From Tessaracoccus caeni (GTDB lineage Bacteria; Actinomycetota; Actinomycetes; Propionibacteriales; Propionibacteriaceae): a stretch of DNA of 64,000 bases. How positions within the stretch are numbered: position 1 is the stretch's first letter; each line of letters begins with the position of its first letter. Made by a program: the position numbers and the translations under genes. The notes under the pieces were generated by a model. That model was given only the letters and a program-made list of their open reading frames with translations, did no database searches and was not told the origin of the DNA. Positions 53,721-63,455 of this stretch are shown in pieces. Location of the stretch: NCBI RefSeq assembly GCF_029211185.1, contig NZ_JARGDO010000010.1, positions 1 through 64,000 on the forward strand, given 5' to 3'.

Positions 53721-55034
53721 ATGATGAGCGTCACGGAGCAGAAGAGGCCAACTACAAAGCGTGAGACCTGGGGAAGCCTGCGAAAGCTCCCTTCGGGGCG
53801 ATGGCAGGCTCGCTATCCGGCGCCTGACGGGGAGATTTACACTGCGCGAACCGACGACGACAAACCGCTGACGTTCCTTACCAAGACGGATGCTCGCACC
53901 TGGCTCGCAGGCGCTCACACGAAGATTGCTCGCGGCGACTGGCAGCCTCCGTCCGCAGTGGCTGCACGTCGTCGCGCGGAAGCAGCTGCGGATCAGGCGC
54001 GCGCGGTCGGGTTCTCGGAGTACTCGGAGCGTTGGCTTGCAATGATCCGCACGGAGCCGAACCGCAGCGGTAAGAAGCGTGCCGTCGGCACCGTCCGCTC
54101 TTACCAGAGCAAAGTCACGGGCTATCTGGTGCCAGAGTTCGAGAACACTCCAATCCGTGACATCGACGAGGCCCGGATTCGCGTCATGACAGAACGCCTC
54201 GACAAGATCCCATCGCCGTTGAATCCGAGGTCGAAGTTCAACGGCGTCACGCGTCCGGTCTTGATCGTATTGATGATGATCTTGCGACAGGCGGCACGGG
54301 ACGGCATCACTCCTGCGGCTCCGAACGTCTCGATTCCACGTCAAGAGCCGGTGCGACACGATGCCGACCACGATGCCAGCGAGGACGTGATCGCACCCGA
54401 ACAGGTTGAAGCTTTGTATGCGGCGGCACCCCCTGAGTGGTCGATCATGGTGCTGCTGGCCGCGTGGTGCCAGTTGCGGCGAGGCGAGTGCCTCGGACTC
54501 CAACGCCGAGACGTTGAATGGTACCCAGACGGGAGCGCCACGCTGCACGTACGTCGACAGCTGAACGCGAACACCGGGGACTACACAGATCTGAAGAGCG
54601 ACGCAGGCAAGCGATCGCTCAGCGTCCCAGATCTGATGGTTGATCGCCTGCGCGAGCACCTTCTGTCGCGCGTCGCGCCGGAGGCCAAAGCGCCCTTGGT
54701 GCCGGCAAGCCCTCGCGGAAGCATGCCCCTTTCCAACACTCGCTGGGGGTTCATCTGGGGTGACGTCCGTGACAACGTCGCTGGGCTGCCCCCAAGGTTT
54801 CGCTTCCACGATCTGCGCCACACCGGTCTGACGCTGTTCGCTCAAGAGGGTGCCACGTTGGCTGAGCTGATGCGTCGGGGCGGGCACTCGGATATGAGGA
54901 TCGTGTTGCGATACCAGCACGCCACGATGACGAGAGATCGAGAACTCGCCTGTCGAATGAGTCGCCGTGTCGAGGCTGCCATCACCTCCGCACTGCCTGA
55001 GAACGGTAGTAGCGGTGCGGCCCGGGATTCGTGA
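53721..55034 (+). CDS. int: Tyrosine site-specific integrase
   Basis: The 437-residue protein has an N-terminal AP2-like arm domain (RKLPSGRWQARYPAPDGEIYTAR), a SAM-like core-binding domain (about 98-200) and the catalytic domain with R253 (WCQLRRGECLGL), H363 and R366 (RFHDLRHTG), H389 (RRGGHSDMRIV) and the nucleophile Y398 (LRYQHAT). It is the actinobacteriophage/ICE type. Start at ATG 53721 or 53724. It defines the left end of the integrated element, right after nrdF. Confidence 0.95.
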   Translation: MMSVTEQKRPTTKRETWGSLRKLPSGRWQARYPAPDGEIYTARTDDDKPLTFLTKTDARTWLAGAHTKIARGDWQPPSAVAARRRAEAAADQARAVGFSEYSERWLAMIRTEPNRSGKKRAVGTVRSYQSKVTGYLVPEFENTPIRDIDEARIRVMTERLDKIPSPLNPRSKFNGVTRPVLIVLMMILRQAARDGITPAAPNVSIPRQEPVRHDADHDASEDVIAPEQVEALYAAAPPEWSIMVLLAAWCQLRRGECLGLQRRDVEWYPDGSATLHVRRQLNANTGDYTDLKSDAGKRSLSVPDLMVDRLREHLLSRVAPEAKAPLVPASPRGSMPLSNTRWGFIWGDVRDNVAGLPPRFRFHDLRHTGLTLFAQEGATLAELMRRGGHSDMRIVLRYQHATMTRDRELACRMSRRVEAAITSALPENGSSGAARDS

Positions 55035-55086
55035 AGGGCACCTATGGGATGAACCCATGTGACGACAGAGAAGGAGAGGTGTTGAC

Positions 55087-55293
55087 ATGGTTCGTCAATC
55101 TCGAACAAAAGTGCCCGTCGAGAACCTGGTCCCGTTGGCAGAGGCCGCGGTGAGATTCGGGGTGTCCGTGAAGACGCTACGCCGGCGGATCTCGGACGGC
55201 ACGGTTACTGGGTACCGTGTGGGACGCCTGATCCGAGTCGACATGAAGGAGCTGGAAGAACGATTGCTGGTCGAGATTCCATCGACGCGATAG
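55087..55293 (+). CDS. Excisionase-like HTH protein
   Basis: The 68-residue protein is one MerR/HTH_17-type domain: LVPLAEAAVRFGVSVKTLRRRISDGTVTGYRVGRLIRVDMKELEERL. Proteins of this size next to integrases act as recombination directionality factors. GGAGAGG at 55072-55078 precedes the ATG. A hairpin follows the stop. Confidence 0.88.
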   Translation: MVRQSRTKVPVENLVPLAEAAVRFGVSVKTLRRRISDGTVTGYRVGRLIRVDMKELEERLLVEIPSTR

Positions 55294-55299
55294 AAGTGA

Positions 55300-55336
55300 A
55301 AAGGGAGGAACGGTCCTGGCGGACGTTCCTCCCTTT
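55300..55336. terminator. Terminator hairpin after the excisionase gene
   Basis: AAAGGGAGGAACG (55300-55312) pairs with CGTTCCTCCCTTT (55324-55336) around an 11-base loop. It may serve both the integrase unit and the convergent DUF4913 gene. Confidence 0.8.
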
Positions 55337-55375
55337 CGTGTTGGCCGGGAGTCCAACCACGGGTGCCGGCCGGGA

Positions 55376-55993
55376 TCATTGAGACTTCGAACCCTTTGCG
55401 GCCGCGACCGCGGCGGCGATCGTTTCCTCTTCGATCTGGGCGCGACGGGCGGCGTCGGCAGAGACGAACGTGATGAAGTCAGCGTCCCGATCCGGGATTA
55501 CCTCATCCTCAATCGGTGCCTGCGCAACCTCACCAGGCCAGGTGGTCTGCCGAGTTGGCCGGTCGCGATCCAGGCGGGTGCCGCAGGTGGCCACCCATTC
55601 GCGGAGCCGTTCGCGGGCGAGCGCGAAATCGGTGTGCCACGCGATCGGCCCCGACCCGTCCTGTTCGGGGTCGTAGCTGCACAGCCAATGCGTGTGCAGC
55701 GCAGAGAGCTCCCAGACGAGTTCGGGATGCCGATGCCAGAACGGCGGCACTACCGACGCGGGCAGCCCATAGGTCTCGCGGAGCTGGTTCACCCACTGGT
55801 TCAGATCGAGCCATTCTTGTTCGGCTTCGTGCGAGCGCAGGAGATGCCAGTTGATCGGCTTCGGGGTGATCGGCAGAGAGACAGTGCTGAGCGGGTCAGT
55901 GCCGTCGTCCTCCTCCTCGAGTTCTTCGGGGTCGAAGCCTTCCTCGTCGGCGGGCGCGTCGATGTTCATGGCGGGGTCCCCTTCCCGGTTCAC
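55376..55993 (-). CDS. DUF4913 protein
   Basis: The GTG at 55993 overlaps the ssb stop (GTGA); an ATG at 55969 with GGAAGGGG upstream is an alternative. The 205-residue protein has an acidic N-terminus and the DUF4913 core FWHRHPELVWELSALHTHWLCSYDPEQDGSGPIAWHTDFALARERLREWV. DUF4913 is found on actinobacterial conjugative plasmids and ICEs. Function unknown. Confidence 0.85.
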   Translation of the reverse strand: MNREGDPAMNIDAPADEEGFDPEELEEEDDGTDPLSTVSLPITPKPINWHLLRSHEAEQEWLDLNQWVNQLRETYGLPASVVPPFWHRHPELVWELSALHTHWLCSYDPEQDGSGPIAWHTDFALARERLREWVATCGTRLDRDRPTRQTTWPGEVAQAPIEDEVIPDRDADFITFVSADAARRAQIEEETIAAAVAAAKGSKSQ

Positions 55994-56433
55994 ATGGCCC
56001 TGGCGAACACCGGCGACGTGCTCCGCTCAGTGCCTCGGGCAGCGGTGCTGGTGCGTTCGACGGTTCGGCTGGCGCGCTGGCTGCGATCCATCGTGAAGGT
56101 GGTGCGGGCGGCGTCGGGGCCGATCTTCGAGACGATGAACTGCTCGATCTCGGTCGGCACACCGTCTCGCTCGATGGTTCGGCGATTCACGCGCCCCTCG
56201 GCGACGAAGTTGTCGTGCTTCTGCAGCGTCGACAGTGCGCGCACGGCGCTCTCCCCGAACGCGACGAGGTCATGGAACGAGGGTTCGAGCTCCGTGAATG
56301 TGCCGTCCTCCTCACGCCGGTAGCGGGGCTTGCCCACGCGGGCGAACATGCGCGGCACCCCGCTCTTCGTGGACGAGGGATGCGGGGTGGTTGCGATGAA
56401 CCCTGACAACGAGGTCTTGGTCGGGATCGACAC
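55990..56433 (-). CDS. ssb: Single-stranded DNA-binding protein
   Basis: The 147-residue protein has an OB-fold: SGVPRMFARVGKPRYRREEDGTF, FHDLVAFGESAVRALSTLQKHDNFVAEGRVNRRTI and EIEQFIVSKIGPDA. The C-terminus lacks the acidic DDDIPF-like tip seen in chromosomal SSB, as is common for element-borne copies. GTG at 56433 follows AGGAGGCG. It is in the conjugation gene cluster. Confidence 0.85.
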   Translation of the reverse strand: MSIPTKTSLSGFIATTPHPSSTKSGVPRMFARVGKPRYRREEDGTFTELEPSFHDLVAFGESAVRALSTLQKHDNFVAEGRVNRRTIERDGVPTEIEQFIVSKIGPDAARTTFTMDRSQRASRTVERTSTAARGTERSTSPVFARAM

Positions 56434-56472
56434 GATTTCGCCTCCTGCTTCACGGCCGCGCCCATCACGGCT

Positions 56473-58305
56473 CTACGAAACAGGTGCACCTTCTCTGCCT
56501 GACGGATCGTCCGCGCCCGGCTGGGTGTTGGCCTGCCGGTAATGGAGTTTTGCTTCGACCGCGCGGCGGTCGGCTACGAGTTGTTTCCCGTCGGCGCGCT
56601 GGTTCCAGGAGCGCAGGCGTGCCACGATCGGCGGTGCCGCGCGCAGCAGCACGAGGCCGGTGCCGAACGGGAGTCGGCGGATCGCGTCGGGCGGCATGAT
56701 CGGTACGCGGCGGATCGAGCGTTGCGCGGAGCGGGTGCCGTGGTCGCCGACGGTGGTGGAGTCGGTGATCTCATCGCGTTCCCCAATCAGGGTTGAGAGG
56801 TCTTGGAGGTCGCGGCTGTTGGAGGCGCCGCCGAGGACGATCTTCACGATCGCGGCATCCCAGATCGCGGAGGCCGCGTGCTCCGACCACTGCTCCCGCG
56901 CCTGCGCAAGCGACTGCAAGACCGGCATGGTCGTGATCCCTGTGCCGCCGCCTTCGGCCATGAGCGTCGGCAACGACGGCAACGGGCTGAGGTTCGCGAC
57001 CTCGTCCAAGCAGAGCAGCAGGGGCGGATCGAGTCGTGCGCCTGCGGAGCGTGCGGCGAGGCGGCGGGCTGCCTCGACTACGTCTTCGATGAGCGCTGCG
57101 ACCAGCGGGGCGCTGTTGTTCGCCCCGGCCGCGGTCGCCAGCAGGTACAGGGTGCCCTTCTTCGCGAGGAAGTCTTCGGGGTTGAATACCTCGTCGGGGC
57201 CGGGGGTGACGGCATCGAGCACGCGGGGGTCGGCGAGGGCGGCGAGGGCGAGGGAGACGCCCTGCCAGATCGAATCCCTGGTACGCGGGTCCGCGTCGAT
57301 CATCGCCTGCAACGCCTCCGCCCACCCGCCCGCGGCTTGCGGGTGGGTGGCGAGGATCGATACGGCGTCGCCGGCGGCTGCGGGGTCGAGCGTCCACCGG
57401 AACAGGTCGGCGGGCTGCCGCTGGTCGAGGGCGGCGGCGTGGAGCAGACATTGGAGCGCAACACGGGTTTTCGCTTCCCAGAAGTCTCCGCCCTCGACCC
57501 CGCCTTTCCCGAGCCCGGTGGCGGAGGCGAGCCCTGCGGCGCGAATCATCGCGGTGAGGGGATCGGTGCAGCCTCTGACGGGCGACCAGCGGAGCCCGGC
57601 GGGGATGCCGTCGGCGAGGTGCTGCGGATCGAACACCGCCACCGGCCCCACCTTCTCCCTGGCCCGGATCGTGGCGGTCACGTTGTCCGGACGAGTGGAC
57701 GTGGTGACGACCGCGCCGGGGGCGGTGAGGATCGAGTTGATGACGATGTGCACGCCCTTCCCGGAGCGGGGCGGCCCGATCAGCAGGATCGAGTCTTCGA
57801 CCGACGCCCACACCTCGACCCCGCGCGACACCCCGAGCCGGTACCCGACCTCTGAAGGCTCAGGGTTCTCGAGCGACGGGCGCAGGTTCCCCGCCCGAGC
57901 CAGGAGCGCGCGCGGAGATCCCGCTTTCGCGACTTCGGCGCGGGTGGCGATCCCGGCGATCCGGTACGGGTCCATCGCCTGCCGGCGGCCGTGCTGCCGG
58001 ATCGCCGTCCACCCCCGCCAGGCCGCAGCCCCGGCGGTGAAGATCATGGTGCCGGCGATGACCCAGTACACGACCGGGTTCAGGCCCGGCGCGCCGAGTG
58101 CGGCGCCAGGGGCGCCGGGGTGCAGGAGCACCCCGGCCCCGGCGCCGAACCCGGTATCGGGTTGCGGGGTGCCGGTGAGGAACGCGGTGACACTGCCCGC
58201 AGCCCGGAGGATCACCGCGATGACGGCGAGGGTGGCGAGCCCTACGAGGGCGGCGTTGGTGAGTTCGTCGCCGAGGCTCCCCGTCGGGCGGATCGGGGAG
58301 GTCAC
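56473..58305 (-). CDS. VirD4/TraG-type coupling protein (T4CP)
   Basis: The 610-residue protein has two N-terminal membrane segments (about 18-45 and 78-98), Walker A LIGPPRSGKG (175-184), VTTSTRPDN, Walker B LLLCLDEVANLSPLPSLPTLMAEGGG with TGITTMPVLQSLAQAREQWS, and SNSRDLQDLSTLIGERDE. This is the VirD4/TraG coupling ATPase that brings the relaxosome to the conjugation channel. GTG at 58305 overlaps the preceding stop by GTGA. No relaxase gene is seen in the window. Confidence 0.9.
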   Translation of the reverse strand: MTSPIRPTGSLGDELTNAALVGLATLAVIAVILRAAGSVTAFLTGTPQPDTGFGAGAGVLLHPGAPGAALGAPGLNPVVYWVIAGTMIFTAGAAAWRGWTAIRQHGRRQAMDPYRIAGIATRAEVAKAGSPRALLARAGNLRPSLENPEPSEVGYRLGVSRGVEVWASVEDSILLIGPPRSGKGVHIVINSILTAPGAVVTTSTRPDNVTATIRAREKVGPVAVFDPQHLADGIPAGLRWSPVRGCTDPLTAMIRAAGLASATGLGKGGVEGGDFWEAKTRVALQCLLHAAALDQRQPADLFRWTLDPAAAGDAVSILATHPQAAGGWAEALQAMIDADPRTRDSIWQGVSLALAALADPRVLDAVTPGPDEVFNPEDFLAKKGTLYLLATAAGANNSAPLVAALIEDVVEAARRLAARSAGARLDPPLLLCLDEVANLSPLPSLPTLMAEGGGTGITTMPVLQSLAQAREQWSEHAASAIWDAAIVKIVLGGASNSRDLQDLSTLIGERDEITDSTTVGDHGTRSAQRSIRRVPIMPPDAIRRLPFGTGLVLLRAAPPIVARLRSWNQRADGKQLVADRRAVEAKLHYRQANTQPGADDPSGREGAPVS

Positions 58306-58835
58306 TGCGGTGCCCCGATGCAGACGGTGGCAGAGATCCGGCCGAGGAGAATCACTTCATTGGTGGGCGCGTGGTCGAGGTAGCGGGAATCGATCAGGGC
58401 GCGGGCGATGCCGTCGGGCCCTGTCTCGGTGTGCGCGATGACGATCGCGACCGCGACATCCTCGCCCGGCACCATCCCCGACCCCGCGAACTGCACCAGA
58501 CGCGGCACCACCGGCACCGGCACCGCGGCCACGGGCGGAACCTGTTGCACCGGCTGCGCCTCTGGTTGTGGGGTGCGGCGCGGGCGCGGGGTGTAGAAGT
58601 CGGTCATCGTGCGGCCGTCGGTTTCGATGACGTCGACGCGGATCGTGCAGTCGGTCTGCTCGCGGATCGCGTCCACGATCGCCGGGAACGATCCCCGCCG
58701 CCACGGCGGGGAGAACTCCGGCGGCAGAAACGGCGCCCCGTCGACCGTGACGGCCAGGGTGCCGTCCTCGGCGACGACGATGCGCACCATCACCACGGAC
58801 GGATCAGCAGGGTTCGAGCGATCACGCTTCGACAT
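58302..58835 (-). CDS. Element-encoded protein of unknown function
   Basis: The 177-residue protein has an alpha/beta N-terminal domain (MVRIVVAEDGTLAVTVDGAPF, FPAIVDAIREQTDCTIRVDVIETDGRTMTDFY), a Pro/Val-rich linker, and a beta-rich C-terminal part. The first segment looks like a small domain seen in actinobacterial ICE proteins. It is coupled to the coupling-protein gene. Function unknown. Confidence 0.75.
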   Translation of the reverse strand: MSKRDRSNPADPSVVMVRIVVAEDGTLAVTVDGAPFLPPEFSPPWRRGSFPAIVDAIREQTDCTIRVDVIETDGRTMTDFYTPRPRRTPQPEAQPVQQVPPVAAVPVPVVPRLVQFAGSGMVPGEDVAVAIVIAHTETGPDGIARALIDSRYLDHAPTNEVILLGRISATVCIGAPQ

Positions 58836-58954
58836 ACAGGGTCTCCTTCATAAGACGGGCAGGCAGAGATCGGCCCGAGGCAAGGGGTGCCATCGGGCCG
58901 GAAGACACACACCCAGGACGGCGCGACGTGGATGGCAGTGATGAGCGCCGGGGT

Positions 58955-59962
58955 TCAGAGCGCTGGCCGGCCCGCGCCGCGGCCTGGGTCTGGGGCGGTG
59001 CGGCGGGCGGCCGACTGATATGCCGGCGGGAGCTGGTACGCCGCTGGCGTCGGGTCGAGCATCGCTTCGACATCTCCGACGCTCGTGGTGACTTCTGCGA
59101 GGCCTTCGGCGAGGAGCCGGTGGCAGCCGGCTGAGTTCGCGGAGGTGATCGGCCCAGGGATCGCGCCGAGCTGGCGGCCGAGTTCGTAGGCGGCGACCGC
59201 GACCCGGAGGCTTCCCGACCGTGCCCCGGCTTCCGGGATCACCGTCGCGGCGGAGAGGGCAGCGAGCAGACGCGAACGTGCCTCGAACCGGCCCTTCGTC
59301 GGCGCATATCCTGGCGCGGCCTCGGAAAGGAGGAGGCCACCCTGATCGGTGATGCGGCGGAACAGGTCATCGTGCGCCTGCGGATACGGCCGATCCAGGC
59401 CACCCGCGAGCACCGCGATCGTAGATGCCGAACGCGCAGTGAGGGCGGCGCGGTGGGCTTCGGCGTCGATGCCGTAGGCGCCGCCCGAGACGAGGATGCG
59501 CGGCGACGCTGCGAGCTGCCACGCGAACTCACGAGTGACCTGCACCCCATAGCCGGTGGCGGCGCGGGCGCCGGTGATCGTCACCCGGGACGAGAGCGAG
59601 GCGGTGAGCAGTTCCGGGTTGCCCTTCGCCCACAGCGCCAGCGGTGCGGCGTGGCCGAGGTCTGCGAGGGCTGTGGGCCAGCCGGGGCGGTGCGGGGTGA
59701 GGATGCGCAGGCCGTGGCGCTCGGTCAGGCCGATCAGCTCATCGGTGAGCGCGTCCTTCTGCAACGAGGCGGCCTGCTGCCGCCACCTCACCCCGGCCAC
59801 AGGGTCGACCTGTGACGGGATCGCTGCGCCTGGGTCGCGGATCAACGCGAGCGTCTCCGTGACGCCGATGGCCTGCACGAGCTGCCCGGTGACCGGATCA
59901 CCGGGCTCGGTGAGCACGGCGAGCGTGATCCGCGCGATCGTGTCTGCCGTGTACTCGCTCAT
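58955..59962 (-). CDS. dprA: DprA/Smf-family protein carried by the element
   Basis: From the ATG at 59962 (AGGAGGCGGTA upstream) the protein has 335 residues. The Rossmann-like DprA domain is shown by VTITGARAATGYGVQVTREFAWQLAASPRILVSGGAYGIDAEAHRAAL, TIAVLAGGLDRPYP and VIPEAGARSGSLRVAVAAYELGRQLGAIPGP. Chromosomal DprA loads RecA in natural transformation; element-borne copies may load RecA on the incoming single strand. The sequence is divergent from a usual chromosomal DprA. Confidence 0.9.
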   Translation of the reverse strand: MSEYTADTIARITLAVLTEPGDPVTGQLVQAIGVTETLALIRDPGAAIPSQVDPVAGVRWRQQAASLQKDALTDELIGLTERHGLRILTPHRPGWPTALADLGHAAPLALWAKGNPELLTASLSSRVTITGARAATGYGVQVTREFAWQLAASPRILVSGGAYGIDAEAHRAALTARSASTIAVLAGGLDRPYPQAHDDLFRRITDQGGLLLSEAAPGYAPTKGRFEARSRLLAALSAATVIPEAGARSGSLRVAVAAYELGRQLGAIPGPITSANSAGCHRLLAEGLAEVTTSVGDVEAMLDPTPAAYQLPPAYQSAARRTAPDPGRGAGRPAL

Positions 59963-60018
59963 TACCGCCTCCTGCACCGCCGTCACTGTCAGAGGACAGG
60001 TGCGCCAGGCGGACACGC

Positions 60019-60063
60019 GAAAAGGGCGGGGCGCAGACCCTGGGGAATGGTCTGCGCCCCGCC
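60019..60063 (-). terminator. Rho-independent terminator of the surface protein gene
   Basis: GGGCGGGGCGCAGACC (60023-60038) pairs with GGTCTGCGCCCCGCCC (60048-60063), 16 bp, and on the minus strand is followed by TTTT (60019-60022). Confidence 0.88.
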
Positions 60064-60082
60064 CAGCATGGGGGTGCTGGGG

Positions 60083-62725
60083 TTACTGGTTCATGAGGTC
60101 TTCGATACCGGTGTCCTCCTCTCCGCTGTCTCCGCCTCGCTCCCGGTGGAGCGCGAGCCTGCGCCCGAACCACAGCGTCACTCCGGCCGCGAGGAGCGCG
60201 ACCAGGCCGCCGGCGGCGATCAGCCACGGGAACCCGCCCCCAGTCGTAGCCAGCTCGGACGGCGTCTCCGGAAGCTCCGGCTGCTCCGGCGTCGGCGGCA
60301 CCTCTTGCGGCGTCTCGGTCACGACCGTCGTCTCACCCGGTGCACCGCATTTCCCTTCCGCGATGACCTTGCCCGTGGCGTCGTAGAGGGTTTCGACCCA
60401 GTAGACGTGCCCGGCACGGTCGACGCTCGTCTTCCCGGAGCGGTAGATGCCAGCCTGGGTGACGGCGATCTTCTCGGAGGTGAAGAACGGCACCTCGCAG
60501 ACCGGCTCGGCGTCGGGGTCGTGGGGGCCGTAGGCGCGGAACACGAGGTACGCGCCGTCGGGGATCTTCGTCCCCTGCACGAGTGCGGTATCGTCGAACT
60601 CCTCACCGACCCCCGCGACGGGGGTGGCCTGCGTGATGACCGACACCGGCTGCTCGTCATCGGGAACGTAGAACCGCTCCCAGATATCCGTCGGCGAGCT
60701 CGTGAAGGGCTGCACGCGGTCGTCGCCCGCGAACCGCGTGACGATGACGTAGTAGCCGGCCTCGGTCGGCTGGATGCGGTCCTCATTGGTGTAGCCGATG
60801 TCGTAGACCCCGTTCTTCGCGGGCGTCGTGATCCGCGTGAGCACCGGGGCATCCGACAGATCGAGATCGTCGGTGAGCTCCGCATCGGTCTGGAAGGGGC
60901 CGTAGACGGTGTGCTCGATCTCCTGCTCGTCGGGCCCCCAGTAGCCGTCACCTGTGAACTCGGGGTGATTCTCCGGGAACCCAGAGACGGTGATCCGGTC
61001 GAACGCGCGCCCGTTCTTGTGGACGTTGTATTCGCGGACTTCCGAGGTGATCGTGAGCGGCCACCTGACGGAGTGCGATTCGATGTTGATGCCGTACTCG
61101 TCCTGCCAATCGGCGGCGATGTACGGGCGCACCCACTCCGGCTGCGACGCCTTCTTCACCTGCCACACCCAGGCCACGAACCCCGCATCCGGCAACTCCA
61201 CCTCGGGCGACTCGTACTCACCGGGCCCGGGCGCGGTTACCGTGACGGTGCCGATCGGCACCGCACCCGCCGGCGCCTCCGCACCCTGCACCGGCGGGAG
61301 GGTTCCGGGTGCCTGGTAGGCGGTGCCCTCGAAGACGACCGGGATCGGCTCGCCGTTGTGCTTCAGCCAGGCGCCATTGGTCGAGGAGACCGTGATCGTA
61401 TCCGTCACCCGGTCGCCGGGCTTCACGAGCTTGCCGTTCGCCTTCGATACCGCCTCCGGCTGGAACGGCGTGACCGAGGTCTCGGCCACCCGCCCGAACC
61501 GATCCGTGAAGGAATCGGTGAGGTACTTCGCGTTCGCACCCTGCTTGGTCTTGTCGATCCTCCACACCCACGTGTAGAACCCCGACTCCGGGGCCGTGAG
61601 CGTGCCCGGCGACACGTAGTTCCCGGGGTGCGTGAGCGTCAGCGACTCGGTCCCGAGCACGGGCGCGCCCTCTGGCGGTGCGTTCGCTTCGACCGGCTGC
61701 GCGTCGAACGGCCCGTAGAGGGTGCCTTCGGCGAGCACCGGCACCGGGATACCGTTCACCTTGATCCAGGAGTGCTTCGTCACCGTGACGTTCAGCTTGT
61801 CGGAGAATACGTCGCCTGCCTGCACGAACTTCGCATCCACGACCGTCTCGATCACCGGCCGGAAGTCCAACGGAATCACCGCTGACTGCGCAGAGGCGAA
61901 CAGCGGCTCGAACGAGGCCGCGCCGAGGATGCGTTGCTCGCCCGGAGTGTAGAACAGGTCCACGCCAGCCCCGTACCCAAGCGACGGAGCCTTGAGGCTC
62001 GCGGTGATCTGATAGTCCGGTGCGCCCTCGGGTGGGATACCGACGATCTCATGTGTCCCGACACCGAGTGTCGCGGAGGTGCTGCCGTTCGTGAAGTTGG
62101 CGTTGGTGAGCGTAACGGTGCCGGTTGCGCTCGTGGGGTTCGCCTGGACTTTGAGCTGCCCCTGGTACTGGTCGGTCATCGTGATCGACATCGACACCGA
62201 CGGGTTCGCGACGGCGTTCGCCGCCGACTCGCTCCGCATCGTGGTGAGGTGCGACAGGATCGTGGCCTGCATGTTCCCGGGTGCCCGGGTGACGAACTGC
62301 CCGTCTCCGCCGCGTGCGGAGTAGTTGCCGCGGTCGGCGATATCCCAGACGTATAGCTGGACGGCGGAGGTGATGTTTGGATCGTTGCTCTCACCCCACC
62401 GCCCGAGTACGTAGTTCAGGCGGGCGAGCTCGGTCGCGCTGAGGCTGTCGAGCGTGGTCTTCAGCTCCGGGTGTTGCGTGTTGCCCCACGGGGCGAGCGC
62501 GTCGAGATCCATGCAGTACGCCTGACGGCCATGCGACGAGAAGGAACCGAGCCAGAGATCCTGATTGCCATACCCGACGCCCAGGGTCGCGGCCTGCGCC
62601 GGGGCTGCCGGGAAGAACAGGCTGCCAAGTAACATCAGCAGGATTGTGAGGGTCGTCGCAACGCTTGAGACAACGCGGCCGGGCAGCGGTGATTTGTCGG
62701 GTGGTACGAGAATGTGAGCAGACAA
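60083..62725 (-). CDS. Thioester-domain surface protein with LAxTG-like sorting signal
   Basis: The 880-residue protein has a signal peptide to about residue 46 (FFPAAPAQA|A). An N-terminal thioester domain follows, with Cys71 (RQAYCMDLD) and the partner Gln123 (SAVQLYVWDIADRG); such domains bind host or surface amines covalently. Then come about four repeated beta-rich units with the pattern VxLAEGTLYGPF / FEGTAY / TVYGPFQ and FYTWVWRIDK. The C-terminus has LATTGGG, a hydrophobic segment and RRLALHRER. LAxTG is the motif of class E sortases. The basic tail continues for 20 residues beyond the usual end. It is the largest gene of the element and probably a conjugation adhesin. Confidence 0.85.
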   Translation of the reverse strand: MSAHILVPPDKSPLPGRVVSSVATTLTILLMLLGSLFFPAAPAQAATLGVGYGNQDLWLGSFSSHGRQAYCMDLDALAPWGNTQHPELKTTLDSLSATELARLNYVLGRWGESNDPNITSAVQLYVWDIADRGNYSARGGDGQFVTRAPGNMQATILSHLTTMRSESAANAVANPSVSMSITMTDQYQGQLKVQANPTSATGTVTLTNANFTNGSTSATLGVGTHEIVGIPPEGAPDYQITASLKAPSLGYGAGVDLFYTPGEQRILGAASFEPLFASAQSAVIPLDFRPVIETVVDAKFVQAGDVFSDKLNVTVTKHSWIKVNGIPVPVLAEGTLYGPFDAQPVEANAPPEGAPVLGTESLTLTHPGNYVSPGTLTAPESGFYTWVWRIDKTKQGANAKYLTDSFTDRFGRVAETSVTPFQPEAVSKANGKLVKPGDRVTDTITVSSTNGAWLKHNGEPIPVVFEGTAYQAPGTLPPVQGAEAPAGAVPIGTVTVTAPGPGEYESPEVELPDAGFVAWVWQVKKASQPEWVRPYIAADWQDEYGINIESHSVRWPLTITSEVREYNVHKNGRAFDRITVSGFPENHPEFTGDGYWGPDEQEIEHTVYGPFQTDAELTDDLDLSDAPVLTRITTPAKNGVYDIGYTNEDRIQPTEAGYYVIVTRFAGDDRVQPFTSSPTDIWERFYVPDDEQPVSVITQATPVAGVGEEFDDTALVQGTKIPDGAYLVFRAYGPHDPDAEPVCEVPFFTSEKIAVTQAGIYRSGKTSVDRAGHVYWVETLYDATGKVIAEGKCGAPGETTVVTETPQEVPPTPEQPELPETPSELATTGGGFPWLIAAGGLVALLAAGVTLWFGRRLALHRERGGDSGEEDTGIEDLMNQ

Positions 62726-62819
62726 GTGGGATCTCCTTATTGATTGTGTCCGCCGTCGTCAGAACGGCAACAGCTACTAGTCAGGTGCGCACACTGCACC
62801 GGTAGGACTTGGACGAGCA

Positions 62820-63455
62820 CTACATAGGTCTCTCCGGTTGCTCAGTGCAGCGCGACGGGGCTGCCGGGAATGCCGCGCCATAGTAGAAGTACCCCGCTTC
62901 ATGGAATCTCGTGTCAAAGCAGGTCGCTGCCCGGCTCCGGCAGCGGGTGCCGTCGACGATCGCAACGAGGTCGAAGCCCTCGGTTCCGTACTCGGTGGTG
63001 ATCCGAAGGCTGCCGTTCGGGTCGATCCGCGCGGCTGCGCCATACTGTACGGTGCCAGGACGAAGCAGATTGGTGAGTACTCGGTGCTGGTCGGTGCGGA
63101 GGGCGCTGCGCAGCGATGCGACCGAGGATTGGGGTTCGGTGAGTAACCAAATGCCCGAGGGCTTGCGCTACCCGGCGCCTTGACGCGATCTATCCACTCG
63201 ATTCTGAACTGACCGCATTACCCAGACCAGAGCGTCGAGTGCTTGGAACGTGTTCCCGAAGAGCATCAGCGCTGCAACGTCGGGATCTTCATCATCAAGG
63301 CTGGAGAAGGAGACGCCATCGGCGGTACTGCTTTCGACGGCACATTCAGTATCGACGCCTCTGCTATCACGAGGGAGTCCATCCCGGTCTGGGGGAGGGG
63401 ATGTGGCTACGGCAATCGCTGTCGACAGGTCCTGCGTGCTGTTCATCAAGTCCAC
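62820..63455 (-). pseudogene. Unknown protein gene interrupted by an in-frame TAG
   Basis: GTG at 63455 (or ATG at 63446) opens a frame of 95 codons that ends at TAG 63168-63170. The same frame then continues for 115 sense codons without a start codon to TAG at 62820-62822. The second part reads VASLRSALRTDQHRVLTNLL, DPNGSLRITTEYGTEGFDLV and FDTRFHEAGYFYYGAAFPAA, with good coding codon use. The two parts look like one protein of about 211 residues broken by an amber codon. No family is recognised. Confidence 0.5.
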
